From contig OX621244.1 of the NCBI GenBank assembly GCA_951640165.1, forward strand, positions 15,456,001 through 15,520,000: a stretch of 64,000 nucleotides of DNA, given 5' to 3'. Of this stretch, positions 12,609 through 22,796 are shown piece by piece. Within the stretch, counting starts at the first letter, position 1, and every line of letters begins with the position of its first letter. Origin of the DNA: Pseudoips prasinana (lineage: Eukaryota > Arthropoda > Insecta > Lepidoptera > Nolidae). The notes under the pieces were generated by a model that saw only the letters and a program-made list of their open reading frames with translations, searched no databases and had not been told where the DNA came from. A program made the position numbers and the translations under genes.

Positions 12609-13269
12609 GTCGGGACAAATTTTACAGGAGAGCCAAAAAACGAGTAGGTCACCTTGAGACATTGCTGCGCCGAGACTAGAAGACATACAGAGATGAGAGT
12701 TAGATCAAAAGATGTGGTATATCTTTGGCTTTAAACAGAATTTAACTATTTTTGCGTAGAAATAATAGATCACGTTTTATAGCACTTACTAATGATTAAA
12801 TTGTTTTTTTAATTTAGAGTTAACCTGTTGATCAATTTCATAACATAGTAAGTACCGTTACTAGGATTTTAATATTGTTGAATAAATTCACCTATCGCCA
12901 CCATGACCATTTAATAAAGCTAGTAAGTTCGAATTTTAAATGATACTCATGGTTTTTGCAGTAATTATTTATTTATGTCTTAAAGTAGGCACAATTTAGT
13001 ATATAATAAAGACTCATGAAACGTGAAAAAAGAAACCCAAAACCGTATTAGTCTGTAATCATCTGACCCCCTGAAACTAAATCTTCGGATGAGTCACAAA
13101 CCGGTAAATTTATCCAAAATTGTCTTAGGTTTGAAGGCATGAGCGGCACAAGTTTGGACAGAATACCATCTTTTAATTTTAGGTAGGTAATAGAACCGAC
13201 TTTAATTTTTAGCGTACTTAGGATTTGGATTTTTTCCGCAACTTTGCGTATTTTTATAGATTGAATTTA

Positions 13270-14040
13270 TGTGCACTTATTTAAAAAGCTTTTGCTGTTT
13301 TCGTTATTCATGGCCCAGTAATTGTTACATATAAATTTTCGTCCTCTAATTTAAAAAAAATCACACTGTCTCTTGCATTTGTTTCCACAGGTTTCCTCAA
13401 TAAATGGATATTTAAGTTTCTTTTTTTCAGCCATCTCTGTACTATTTTCAGACATCCCTGGATTCTCATCAGAAATCTGCTGATTCTCAGTCTGAAAGTA
13501 TGGCGTTTCATTTGTAACTTGATAGAAATATATGGGTTCTGTGTACATTGCGTCAAAATCTACCATCTTTGAGTTCTCTCTGAAATAGTCTGCCTGGTTT
13601 TGGATTATAAATAAAATCGTGTCCGGATAAGTTGCAATATATACATATACAGTTGGGGGTGGCAGTAAGCTGGGAAGTAGGGTACTTTTAGAAACTCTTT
13701 CTACCGGTGCAGAAATATCTAAAACAAAATCGATGTCATCTCCATGTGTGAAATTAAACCAACGTTTTTAATTTCTAAGTAAATCAGATATAAAATCAGG
13801 ATCCCTTACGGAGTTGTCGCTGTTATTCGCTTTATTTGAATCATCTTTTGACGTACTTGGTGCAGGATTGTCATAAATATTTTGTGGTTGAATCGGTAGT
13901 GTTAAGTTTTGGGTTTGCTTTAAGGGTTCAATGCTGGCATCTGGACCTGTTGATTCATCATTATGGTTTGAGTTTGAAGTTTTTGTAGTGCTTGACTTAT
14001 TTGGAGTATTGACAACAGACAAGAAAAAGTAGCTACGCAT
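13270..14040 (-). pseudogene. Degraded transposase-like ORF with Cys-rich N-terminal module
   Basis: An ATG at 14040 opens a minus-strand frame that is Asn/Ser/Thr-rich and low in complexity, stops at TAA (13768-13770), then continues in the same frame to 13351. It ends in a Cys cluster CGNKCKRQC. Just past that stop, in the same frame again, CNNYWAMN resembles the YW motif that follows the Cys cluster in a widespread group of uncharacterised insect transposon proteins (from memory). The rest of the protein, including any DDE core, is not visible down to the left TIR. Location inside the TIR element makes a transposase origin likely. No function can be claimed now. Confidence 0.4.
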
Positions 14041-14059
14041 AAATCCATAAACCTTATTG

Positions 14060-14410
14060 TTTCATTCAATCGAACAGCCTATAGGTCAGAGCACATATAT
14101 CAACTCGGAAACGGATCGTAGCCGTATAAACTCAAGCCGTTTAGTATTCTTTCCGGAAACGTAACGTAAACGACTAGCTTCAGGACCGCGCTGTGCGGCG
14201 GCGACGCGCGTGGTCAACCAGCGGTCCTCGCGCTTACGGCTCGCCGTCCACGTGCTGAAGCTCACCGTTCACGCATTTAGGTACGGCTTGTCATTCACGC
14301 GCTTACGCCTCACCGTCGCCGCGCTAACATCTGTTAGTCTACACTTGCCCCTCTCACCCCTTCCGTGGCCTGCCTGCAGCACACTGTTGCTAGTAGCATA
14401 ATGCGAAAAA
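14060..14410. repeat. GC-rich degenerate short tandem repeats inside the TIR element
   Basis: Variants of 'acgcgcttacg.ctcaccgt' recur between 14215 and 14320 in otherwise AT-rich DNA. This lies upstream of the minus-strand ORF starting at 14040, so it may be its old promoter or a subterminal repeat block. Non-coding as far as can be seen. Confidence 0.4.
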
Positions 14411-14463
14411 GCAAATAATTATAACAAACTAAGTTTATGTGGCGCTACTTTCAACCAAACTTA

Positions 14464-16701
14464 TCTATATAAATAAAAAGAGAAGTCCTGACTGACTGAC
14501 TGACTCATCAACGCCCAGCCCAAACCCTTGGCCCTAGAAAGCTGAAATTTTGCACAGATGTTTTCTTTATAATGTAGACAAGGAATAAGGAAGGATTTTT
14601 CGAAATTCAACCCCTAAGGGGGTAAAACGGGGGTGTCAAGTTAGTATGAAACTTTGCCATTTTTGAAGTTAGAGGCATGAAAGTTGCTATTTGGCCTTGC
14701 AGTTAAAAATAAAAAATATGTGTTTCAGGATTTTTGGAAAGTACACCCCCAAGGGCGAAAAATAGGGCATGTAAGTTTGTACGAAAAAAGTTTCCATTTT
14801 TAAGTTAAACGCATGAAAATTAGCATTTGGCTTTTTAGTTAAAAATAAAAAAAATATATTTCAGGATTTTAAAAAAATCCTCCCCTAAGGTCATAAAATA
14901 GGGGATGTAAGTTTGTATGAAAAATGCGATATTTTTGAAGTTAAACGCATGAAAATGAGTATTTGGCCTTTATGTTAAATATATATAGCATTTATTTCAG
15001 AATTTTTGGAAATTACATCCCTAAGGGCGGAAAATAGGGGATATAATTTTATACTGCCTGACTGCCATATCAACGCACAGTCTAAACGGCTGGAGTTATG
15101 TACTTGAATTTTGACAGTAGGTACCTTTTATGACGTAAGCATCCACCGAAGAAGGGTTTTTGAAAATACCACCCCTAAGGGAGTAAAATAAGGGATAAAA
15201 TATTTTATGATAGTCCTTAATTTTGATGTTAAAGGCATGTATATAGACTTGCAGTTAAAAATTATAATATATATTTCAGGATTTTTGAAAATTCACCCCC
15301 AAGGGCGTAAAATTGGGGATGTAATTTATACGAAAAAAGTGCCAACAAGTTTTAAGTTAAACGCATGAAAATTGGTATTTAGCATTACAGTTAAAAATTA
15401 AAAGAATACGTTTCCGGGATTCCGAGAATTCTACCACGAAGGGTGACAAATAGGGGATGTTTGTATGAAAATTGGTATTTCAGTTAAAAATAAAGCAATC
15501 AAGGGAATAATTTGTTGTTAAAAGGTAATCCATAACTGATTCAATAGGTCAACACCAAAAATTTACACCAACTTAAGAAATTCGTTTCTTATTGCTTAAA
15601 AAGTCGTGTTTGTTGTCGTCTAAGTAAAGATTTAGCGTTAAGATTTGTAACTTCTTTTTTTGGTATTTTTATAACATATTAAGAAAACGTCAATTTAATA
15701 AAATTGGGATAAAAAAGTAATTTACCCAAAATTCGAGTTAGCATAGTATAAATTGTTCGTGTCGAGATGATCGCACCCAAAAAAAATCACCTTAATTTTA
15801 CTGATCTACAAGTTCAAAATTTTGTAACTAGATGGTGTTTATATCGTTTCAGATCGCAGAACTCATTTGACATATCGGTTAAAATAAATAAATGCTTGAA
15901 GTAAAAGGTAGTCCAAAACTGAATCAAAAGATAATCCCCTAAATCTCACCCAAAATATATGCCCACATCTTAATTTTACCGCTTTACAAGTTTATATTTT
16001 TGTTAGTAGATGGTGTAATCATCGTTTTAGATCGCGCTAGGATTTCGTTCACAAAATGTGTTGTATATTAGACCTATCAATGCCGTGGTCGCAACCTAAG
16101 CTAATGGGTGTTACCTTTGTGATTAATGCATCGTTGATTATTATATTACTTTATTGGACTTACTGACTTTCATCATCATCATCATCATCATCATTACAGC
16201 TAAATAAGTCCACTGCTGGACAAGCCTCCCTCAAGAATCGTCTTGGGGGGATATGCCATAATCGCCACGCTTGGCAGGCGGGTTGGCGATCGCAGTAAGA
16301 TGGTCATAGTAATCAGAAGGAAGCTGCTGCCTATCCTCTGGTAGATATTCCCTAGGGCCGACTTCTACGCCCCCCACGGGATGAGATGGGGTGATGATAT
16401 TCTGATTCTGATATTTGTCGCCGTCACCACACAGCACTACTTACTGACTTTACTTAAGGACAATTATTGATATGTATTCTTTGATGTTTTTGGGTTTATG
16501 ATATCGGGTCTTTTTTTTAAATAACAGTAGTAAAGTAGTCTTTAGTTTATTTCTTAGCTAGGTTATTTATAGGTTAGGTTTTCTTAAATTTATATTGCTT
16601 ATTTCTTTTAAAAGTTATATTTTTTAGATTAAGCTAGAAGTAAGTAGTTACATTGGTAATCATTCAAAATTGTCGCGGATAAAGTCGCGGGCACCAGCTA
16701 G
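14464..16701 (+). mobile_element. Non-autonomous Helitron with internal tandem array, copy 1
   Basis: It starts TCTATATAAATAAAAAGAG after an A (14463) and ends CACCAGCTAG before a T (16702), the TC...CTAG layout and A/T insertion of Helitrons. A short GC-rich stem (GTCGCGG, aaa, GTCGCGG region) precedes the end. There is no Rep/helicase ORF. Seven units of about 125-155 bp, each with a 'ccctaaggg..aaaataggg' core, repeat at about 14608, 14744, 14880, 15016, 15170, 15295 and 15430. The inverted relative at 23628-25036 shares both ends and the array. A family C short element is inserted near its right end. Confidence 0.7.
16170..16440 (-). repeat. RTE-tailed short element (family C), copy 3, with (ATC)n
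   Basis: The left end carries (CAT)n at 16171-16193, which on the minus strand is the (GAT)n-type tail typical of RTE elements, followed by 'gtccactgctggac'. The body matches copies 1 and 2, and the head 'gccgtcaccacacagc' is at the right. It lies within the Helitron. Confidence 0.65.
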
Positions 16702-16959
16702 TTATATATATATTAATTGAACCGGCTTTTTCTTATTTTCTATGTTGGGTTTGTAATAACTTCTCATAAGTTATTACAACAATAAAAAAGTGAACAACTG
16801 CAAATCTCCTGAGGTCATGAGTTAATAAAATGGCCATAGCAAAATGGATTCCGAATCTGAAAATAACTTATGTGTTCATAGTAGTAATTAACTATTAGAT
16901 TATTAGTAAGGAATTGAGGAGTTATTTTGGGCCAGCTAGCTTGTTTTAAACGAACCAGA

Positions 16960-17120
16960 CTATCGGTGATCCGTAAGCGCGGCGTCGCCTAGTCGTAGCC
17001 GGGGCATCAGCTAGCCGTATATAGCCGAGGCGTCACCGAGCCGTAGCTGAGTTGACGTATTGGAGCTGCTGATTCGTGTTGGTTACGTGTTTACGTTGAG
17101 TCGACGCGACGCCCATCTGC
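16960..17120. repeat. GC-rich short repeats, right half of the TIR element
   Basis: Imperfect repeats of 'ccgtagccgaggcgtc' type (for example near 16992, 17013 and 17030) stand out against AT-rich flanks. They resemble in composition the block at 14060-14410, on the other side of the Helitron. Confidence 0.35.
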
Positions 17121-17283
17121 ATTTTCTAGGGCCCTCAACATTAACTTTGAACTATAAAACTGTTATTTAGACATGTTTCACGATTTAAATTTAACAAAAA
17201 CAAACGAACGATGCGGACGCGACGATGGTTTGTCATTTACTGACGTTAGCGCGCGAAATTCAACCGCCGTCGACCACTTCAAA

Positions 17284-17426
17284 AACCTAGCAAGTCGCAC
17301 GACAACTTTAAAAACCTAGCAAGGGACATCCCTTGCTAGGTTTAAAAATTGTCAATGTCATTTGCTAGGTTTTTGAAATGGTATTTTGCGTTTGGCTGAA
17401 TAACGGATGTGTACTTGCTAGGGTTT
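17284..17426. promoter_or_regulatory. Cluster of TIR-like subterminal motifs (aacctagcaaggga)
   Basis: Five copies, in both orientations, of a motif that differs by one base from the inner TIR ('cctagtaaggga'): 17284-17294, 17313-17326, 17329-17342 (inverted, 2 bases after the previous), 17362-17371 (inverted) and 17414-17426 (inverted). Repeated subterminal motifs are usual transposase-binding sites; that role is inferred. Confidence 0.5.
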
Positions 17427-17537
17427 TTAATTATAAAAATCCTATAACTAAGGTCATTTTAGACTTTTTGTCAATATGAATCGTTGCATATGGCCTAGTA
17501 AGCAGAAAAACGCAAAAACCCGTTTTCCATGGTAGTG

Positions 17538-17568
17538 TCCCTTACTAGGTTTTGAAATTGAACAGCCG
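17538..17568 (-). repeat. Right terminal inverted repeat
   Basis: Reverse complement of 12578-12608 with one mismatch; followed by the TATT duplication. Confidence 0.85.
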
Positions 17569-17572
17569 TATT

Positions 17573-19138
17573 GTGCTGAAGACATGTGCTCCGGAGTTGG
17601 CTCCTGTTATAACGCGTCTTCTCCGACTCTCCTACGAAAAGGGCGTAGTCCCGAAGTCATGGAAGACGGCCTTAGTGCACCCCATTCCCAAAAAAGGCGA
17701 TCGCTCTGATCCAGGTAACTACCGTCCTATTGCCATTACTTCCTTGCTCTCAAAAATAATGGAAACCATTATCAATCGCCAACTTCTACGGTATCTTGAG
17801 GATCATCACCTTATTAGTGACCGCCAATACGGATTTCGTCAGGGTCGGTCTGCTGGTGATCTTCTTGTCTACCTGACCCATCGTTGGGCGTTGGCGATTG
17901 AAAGCAAGGGGGAGGCCATGGCGGTAAGTCTGGACATTGCAAAAGCCTTCGATAGGGTGTGGCACAAGGCGCTACTTTCAAAGCTTCCTTCCTATGGGCT
18001 GCCCGAGAAACTCTGCAAATGGGTTGCCAGCTTCCTCACGGAGCACAGCATCAAGGTCGTTGTCGACGGTACATGCTCAAACTCCAAGCCCGTGAACGCT
18101 GGTGTCCCACAAGGCTGTGTGCTTTCACCAACCCTGTTTCTTCTGCATATCAATGATATGTTACAATTCCATGACATTCATTGCTATGCAGATGACAGTA
18201 CGGTGGATGCCTCTTACTTTGGCCACTGCAATATTTCTTGGGCACACGTCATTGAGAGTCGGAGCAATCTTGTGTCTAAAATTGCGACAACACTTGACCA
18301 AGTCTCAAACTGGGGGCATATCAACCTAGTTCAATTCAACCCCCTAAAGACACAAGTTTGTGCGTTCACTGCCAAAAAAGCTCCCATTGCCATACCTTCT
18401 CAATTTCAGGGCACTCCTCTGGATATCAAGCCGAAAGTAGGGATTCTCGGCGTCGACATCGAGAGTGGCGTCAAATTTCGCGGTCATCTGGAAGACAAGG
18501 CCAAATTGGCCTCCAAAAAGCTGGGTGTCCTTCGCAGAGCTAGGCGATATTTCACATGGGTCCATCGCCTCCAATTATATAAAGCGCAAGTTCGGCCACA
18601 TATGGAATACTGCTGCCATCTCTGGGCCGGGGCACCACAGTATCAACTTCTTCCTTTTGATCGCATACAACATCGTGCAGCTCGAATGGTCGTCGACGAC
18701 GGGAGTCCCACTATTTGGCTTGATACTCTTACCCTGCGGAGAGACGTGGCGTCTCTATATGTCCTTTACCGCATTTACCACGGGGAGTGTTCAGAGGAAT
18801 TGTTCGAGCTTATACCTGCAGCCACATTCCGCCACAGACCCTCTCGCCAAAAGTGGAAATTTCATCCTTATCACCTGGATGAATGGTCATCTACCACTGT
18901 GCGTTTCTCAAGAAACTTTTTGCCACGCACTACCGCTCTGTGGAATCAATTAGCTGCGGAGGTATTTCCGATCCGGTATGACATGGCAACCTTCAAGAAG
19001 CGAGCCTATTCTTTTCTTAAAGGCCGGCAACGCACTTGCAGCTCCTCAGGTGTTGCGAGTGTCCATGGGCGGCGGTGATCACTTACCATCAGGTGACCCA
19101 CTTGCTCGTTTGCCAACCTATTATATATAAAAAAAAAA
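17573..19138 (+). pseudogene. Jockey/BMC1-like LINE ORF2, 3' part (reverse transcriptase) and tail
   Basis: This continues the gene broken at 12577. The open frame (to TGA/stop at 19078) holds the reverse transcriptase motifs [24 protein letters not shown] and [10 protein letters not shown], then the usual C-terminal region. No stop or frameshift is seen in this half, so the RT domain itself looks well preserved. The 3' untranslated part contains 'ggcggtgatcacttaccatc', a common end of lepidopteran Jockey-type LINEs, and an A-run at about 19129-19138. The gene cannot be expressed whole because of the inserted element and the frameshift in its first half. Its first codon here is the shared Val after the restored Ile. 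Confidence 0.85.
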
Positions 19139-19139
19139 A

Positions 19140-19257
19140 CACATATCAAGCTATACATTTCCTGTGTAAACTAATCTCGCGTTGTATAGGATATCCATAC
19201 AATGACAGGTCAGCTTATATTAGAAATGTATAGCTTAATATGTAGCCTTGTGTACAC
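19140..19257. mobile_element. Foldback MITE 1, copy A
   Basis: Long inverted arms ('atatcaagctatacatttcc' left, complementary sequence right) surround a short centre. The full copy at 27912-28036 has about 12 more terminal bases (gtacac.cggctac); here the left terminus is missing and the arm abuts the LINE A-run. Confidence 0.65.
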
Positions 19258-20040
19258 TCTTTTTTTTATTAATTAACTTATTATAATTTTTTATGGTTTT
19301 ATGGTCGACTTCTAAAATAGTTATTATTTTTTTTTCGATGTACGATGAACGATCGTACTAAGAATAGACTGTTTGACACACTCAACTGCTAAGGCAAAAA
19401 CATAAAAGACGTTTTAGGCACACAAAAGGGTATACTTATATATACTTATACCAAAGATTTCACAAGCATGACACCTACAATTTATAATATATAAGGGTCT
19501 GATACAGTTTTGGCATATAAGGTTCACTATTACATTAATGACTACCTGTTAAATGAATTCAAGTAATCGAATATAACATTTATATTTATTATGTGTAAAG
19601 TATTTGTTTTGCTCTTGACCTGTGTAAGTGTGTATTTTAATTTTTGTAAAATTGTTGTATTGAATTCATCATAATTATAATATGTTTAAGTTTATAATTG
19701 TGGCATTTTTATTTATGTAGTGAAATTACGTGTCATATTTGTTAAATCCAGATGCATATCTTAACAGACTGGACCTGGCGACACAAACATTTCCCTAACA
19801 CCTTCAAATAAATCTGTATTTTAATGTTACTATGTTCGCAATAAATAAATTGAACTGAAACCCTTCGTGTAGAAGTCCAACTTGCTCTTGGCCGGTTACT
19901 TATTAATAAGTGTTACAGTAGAGGAAGTTTGCCTTGCAGCGGTGTATAATTTGTTTAAATTGTTTGTTTACTACACCGTTAATTATTATTAAGAAGTGTG
20001 TTTAATTTCAGGAATTTATTTTGTTCTGTTCGTTTTAATT
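19258..20040. other. AT-rich DNA; possible LINE 3' end at 19480-19860
   Basis: No ORF is recognised. The stretch ending 'gcaataaataaattgaact' near 19840 resembles the 3' tail of a dispersed LINE, but there is no coding part to confirm it. Confidence 0.3.
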
Positions 20041-20223
20041 CAGCCTGCCTTTGTTTGACACAAAGGTAGGCTGGTTGTTTTACTAATTATTTTAATGCAT
20101 GAATTATCATGCATTAAAATAATTAGTAAAACAACCAGCCTACCTTTGTGTCAAACAAACTCTAGGGTGTATGAAAAATCACTAAAACATAATTGTTTTA
20201 GTGATTTTTCATACACCCTAGAG
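20041..20223. repeat. Three overlapping or abutting palindromes
   Basis: First, an imperfect hairpin with 14-bp arms (20041-20054/20060-20073, one mismatch). Second, overlapping it, a perfect palindrome with 53-bp arms (20050-20102/20107-20159) and a 4-base spacer ATTA. Third, starting at the next base, a perfect palindrome with 30-bp arms (20160-20189/20194-20223) and spacer TAAT. None matches the MITEs in this window. Repeated snap-back template switching, an unknown foldback element or an assembly artefact could explain it. Confidence 0.9.
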
Positions 20224-20573
20224 GTAAAATAACATCTAATATTTTTTTTCGTAACTAACCGTATATTTTTAGGCTACAGAAACTTAAACTTAAGGTAGTT
20301 TCAATTGGATGGTGTATTCTGTCATCTACGTTAATAACTAATCTGAGAAGAGGTTTGAGCCCCAAATGAGGTGCCCTCTCTTTCCTGTTATGGGCTTAAG
20401 CACCCGCTCGGTTCGAAGCAATGAAAGACTAACTATAAACATAATGTACCAAAAAGTTTACTCTGATCTTAACTTCAACAAAATTAAACAGACCGATAAA
20501 TATGATTTTAGTCACTGGAGTTTTAGATTTTTAGATTAATACCCATTAAAGCCGTAAAAAGCATTACCGGCTA

Positions 20574-20645
20574 TTGTGGAGATCTTGGGAGAGGCCTTTG
20601 TCCAGCAGTGGAGGTCTTTTGGCTTATATGATGATGATGAAATTT
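20574..20645 (+). repeat. RTE-type LINE, extreme 3' end
   Basis: In frame the sequence reads LGEAFVQQWRSFG and then runs into (GAT)n, matching the RTE C-terminus at 55151-55402. Only about 70 bp remain. Confidence 0.6.
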
Positions 20646-20649
20646 TATG

Positions 20650-21630
20650 GAATAACAGAAATTATTTAGATTCTTATGGAAACTCACTTCCCAAAGTAGA
20701 TTCATTTTAAAATTTAGTAGATTATTCTAAAAAGCTAATAACTATTCCATAAACTATTGATATTTTTATTAATATTTTATAGAACGTTCCGAACTTAGTA
20801 ACGAATTTGAAAGTTTCGTCTTTGTGAGGCATCTTTGTGTTTCACTTATTTCATAAAAAGGATAGTGATAAAAAATGTAATGGTTACAAAATAATTAATA
20901 AAATTATAAGTACAATCAGCTAAACTGAATCTTAATTGAATCCGATCTAATGAAATTTCAATAATTTTTAATTATTTGTATTTTTTAATACTGTACTTAT
21001 AAAATTATGAGCAGTTTGTTATGAAAAATATCATAAATAACTTCTTGTTTCTTGTATGTAAGATCCCTGAAATATTTATTTTATTCATTTTTTTAGTATT
21101 AATCGTTATAAGACCAATAGAAATATATCATGTGTGAAAATTTCAACTTCGTTACTATCACGCTTCATGTAATACAGCCTGGTGACAGACCGACAGACAG
21201 ACATCGCAGTCTTAGTAATATGGTCTCGTCTTACCCTTTAGGTACGGAACCCTTAAAATGCTAGAACAAGAGAGTGACTAAATGAATTTACGTGAAACAA
21301 ATTTTACATTTACTTTAATATTGAAATACCTCACTAAAGCAGCCATTTTCTCTTTGCATTTTTGTCAACACCCGTGCTAGAGAATAGAATTCCTGTGTCA
21401 CAACGGATTTTACTTAGATATAATTAACGGACATAAAGCATACTCAGAGTCAGAACAACTTCTTTTGGGTCACACAAATAGTTCTTCCGGGATAAGAAAT
21501 AGCGAAACGACTGTCACAACCACTGTGCCACACACACACACGTTTACAACTAAAATGAGTCCTTATAAATATGTTAAAGTAGGCACATTCATATAAATTG
21601 TATACACAGTTATATAATAATAATAATATC
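20650..21630. other. AT-rich DNA with a dispersed repeat at 21170-21260
   Basis: Mostly featureless. The piece 'cagcctggtgacagaccg' to 'taggtacggaaccctt' (21175-21257) looks like a common lepidopteran dispersed repeat; no other copy is clear in this window. Confidence 0.35.
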
Positions 21631-21632
21631 TG

Positions 21633-21790
21633 GAGACAATGTCACGCAGATCATCCTAGCCCCAAACTAAGCAAAGCTTGTACTATGGGTACCAGGCGAC
21701 GATATACATTACGTACTTATATAGATAGATAAATACTTATATACATATAAAATGATTTATAAAAATATTAGGCATACTTAAGATTATAAT
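21633..21790 (-). repeat. SINE family A, truncated copy
   Basis: Nearly identical to 22797-22910 over 'gacaatgtcac...tcatcc', 'aagcttgtactatgggtacc' and 'aggcgacgatatacat', but it lacks the tRNA-like head. Confidence 0.6.
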
Positions 21791-21799
21791 CCATTCCAA

Positions 21800-22100
21800 C
21801 AGCCATCAGCGCGGCACATACTACATATAGTGCAAGCAAACACAGGTGTTACCTCAATTCCTACCCTCACAAGATCTGATAGAACAGCTAACTAACACGA
21901 CCGGAGAGAGTTCAGCTACAGAACCGGTGGCATTACGTGCTATCTGAGGCATTGGTAATCCACCAACTTCCAGACTCACAGGTGAAAATGTTCCTTAGCA
22001 AAAAAATCCCAATATCACGTCTTTTGGATTTGAACCCAAGACCTCTTTATCTGCGCCACCACTTGAATACACTAACGCTGGACCAACGAGGCAGTCAATT
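21800..22100 (-). repeat. SINE family B, near full length
   Basis: Shares 'gcaaacacaggtg', 'acacgaccggagag', 'cttttggatttgaaccc' and the terminal 'ggaccaacgaggcagtc' with 6738-7103 and 36266-36560. The tRNA-like head is at the right end, so it reads on the minus strand. Confidence 0.6.
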
Positions 22101-22167
22101 ACAAATGGAAGGCACTGTTTCTGTAATATACTCTTAGTTCAGATAATTGCATAACTTAAATAATCAT

Positions 22168-22309
22168 GTACAGACGCCAGCACATAAAGCTACCCCAATC
22201 TGTCAAATTTCCCCAATTAAAAGTGAACCTTATGCTTTTGTGATAAAGTTGAAAATCTATACAACAAATTTGACAGATTGGGGTAGCTGGATGTGCTGGC
22301 TTCTGTACA
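22168..22309. mobile_element. Foldback MITE 2, copy 1 (inverted)
   Basis: The ends GTACAGACGCCAGCACAT and its complement enclose arms reaching 'accccaatctgtcaaattt'. The centre is the reverse of that in copies 28321-28460 and 48857-48998. No ORF; probably mobilised by a Tc1-like or other TIR transposase (inference). Confidence 0.7.
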
Positions 22310-22514
22310 CTGGGCTGTGTTAACTATTGTTACTGACATATGGAAATAAATAAGTTTAAACATCAATTCATTAAACATGAAATCATAAAATTCATTTTAA
22401 ACATCAATGAATAAAATGTTGAATCAAACTTAAAAATCCCTGACGCCCATTAAGGTCAAAGCCTCAAAATAATGTAAGTAAAATATCACAATACCAAATT
22501 TTTTAAATAAAACA

Positions 22515-22676
22515 ATGGTTTACAGGGCTACAGCTTCAGCCGAAATAATTCCAGTGATAAATTTATACACTGGCACAACCGCAGCAGAAACATTTGCCCA
22601 CTGTGCCAAATCCGGAGCGTATCTGACAAAACCATGTCCAAACGGCAGTTGCATGGACGGCGAAATTACTGTATAA
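22515..22676 (+). CDS. Small ORF (53 aa), hypothetical
   Basis: ATG in the good context AAACAATGG opens a 53-codon frame ending in TAA. The codon mix (Ala, Thr, Pro, Gly) is far less AT-driven than the flanks. The protein starts MVYRATASAEIIPV and has three cysteines near its end, in AHCAK, KPCPN and GSCMD. There is no signal peptide or membrane segment. Because 'tttacagg' at 22519 looks like a splice acceptor, it may instead be the last exon of a gene. I do not recognise the product and a chance ORF is possible. Confidence 0.28.
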   Translation: MVYRATASAEIIPVINLYTGTTAAETFAHCAKSGAYLTKPCPNGSCMDGEITV

Positions 22677-22796
22677 ATCCCAACTACGATCCAGCTTAGA
22701 TTAGCGTTTGTGATACTACTACGAATGCGGATTTTAGATGAAGAAAGTTACGTAGTGGGATTAAAAGTTTAATATATTATCTATATCTAGTATCTA

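Larger units (their letters stand above)
12578..17568. mobile_element. 4,991-bp TIR DNA transposon inserted in the LINE, TSD TATT
   Basis: The two ends form a 31-bp terminal inverted repeat (12578-12608 and 17538-17568), beginning CGGCTGT and ending CCTAGTAAGGGA, with a single mismatch. TATT is present on both sides (12574-12577 and 17569-17572). Removing the element plus one TATT restores the LINE frame through the Pro-Pro-Ile-Val of the reverse transcriptase, which confirms the borders. Inside are a decayed minus-strand transposase-like ORF (13270-14040), GC-rich repeats near both halves, a Helitron and a cluster of TIR-like motifs near the right end. A 4-bp TSD is compatible with Sola1-like or similar superfamilies; the family is not established. 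Confidence 0.85.
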
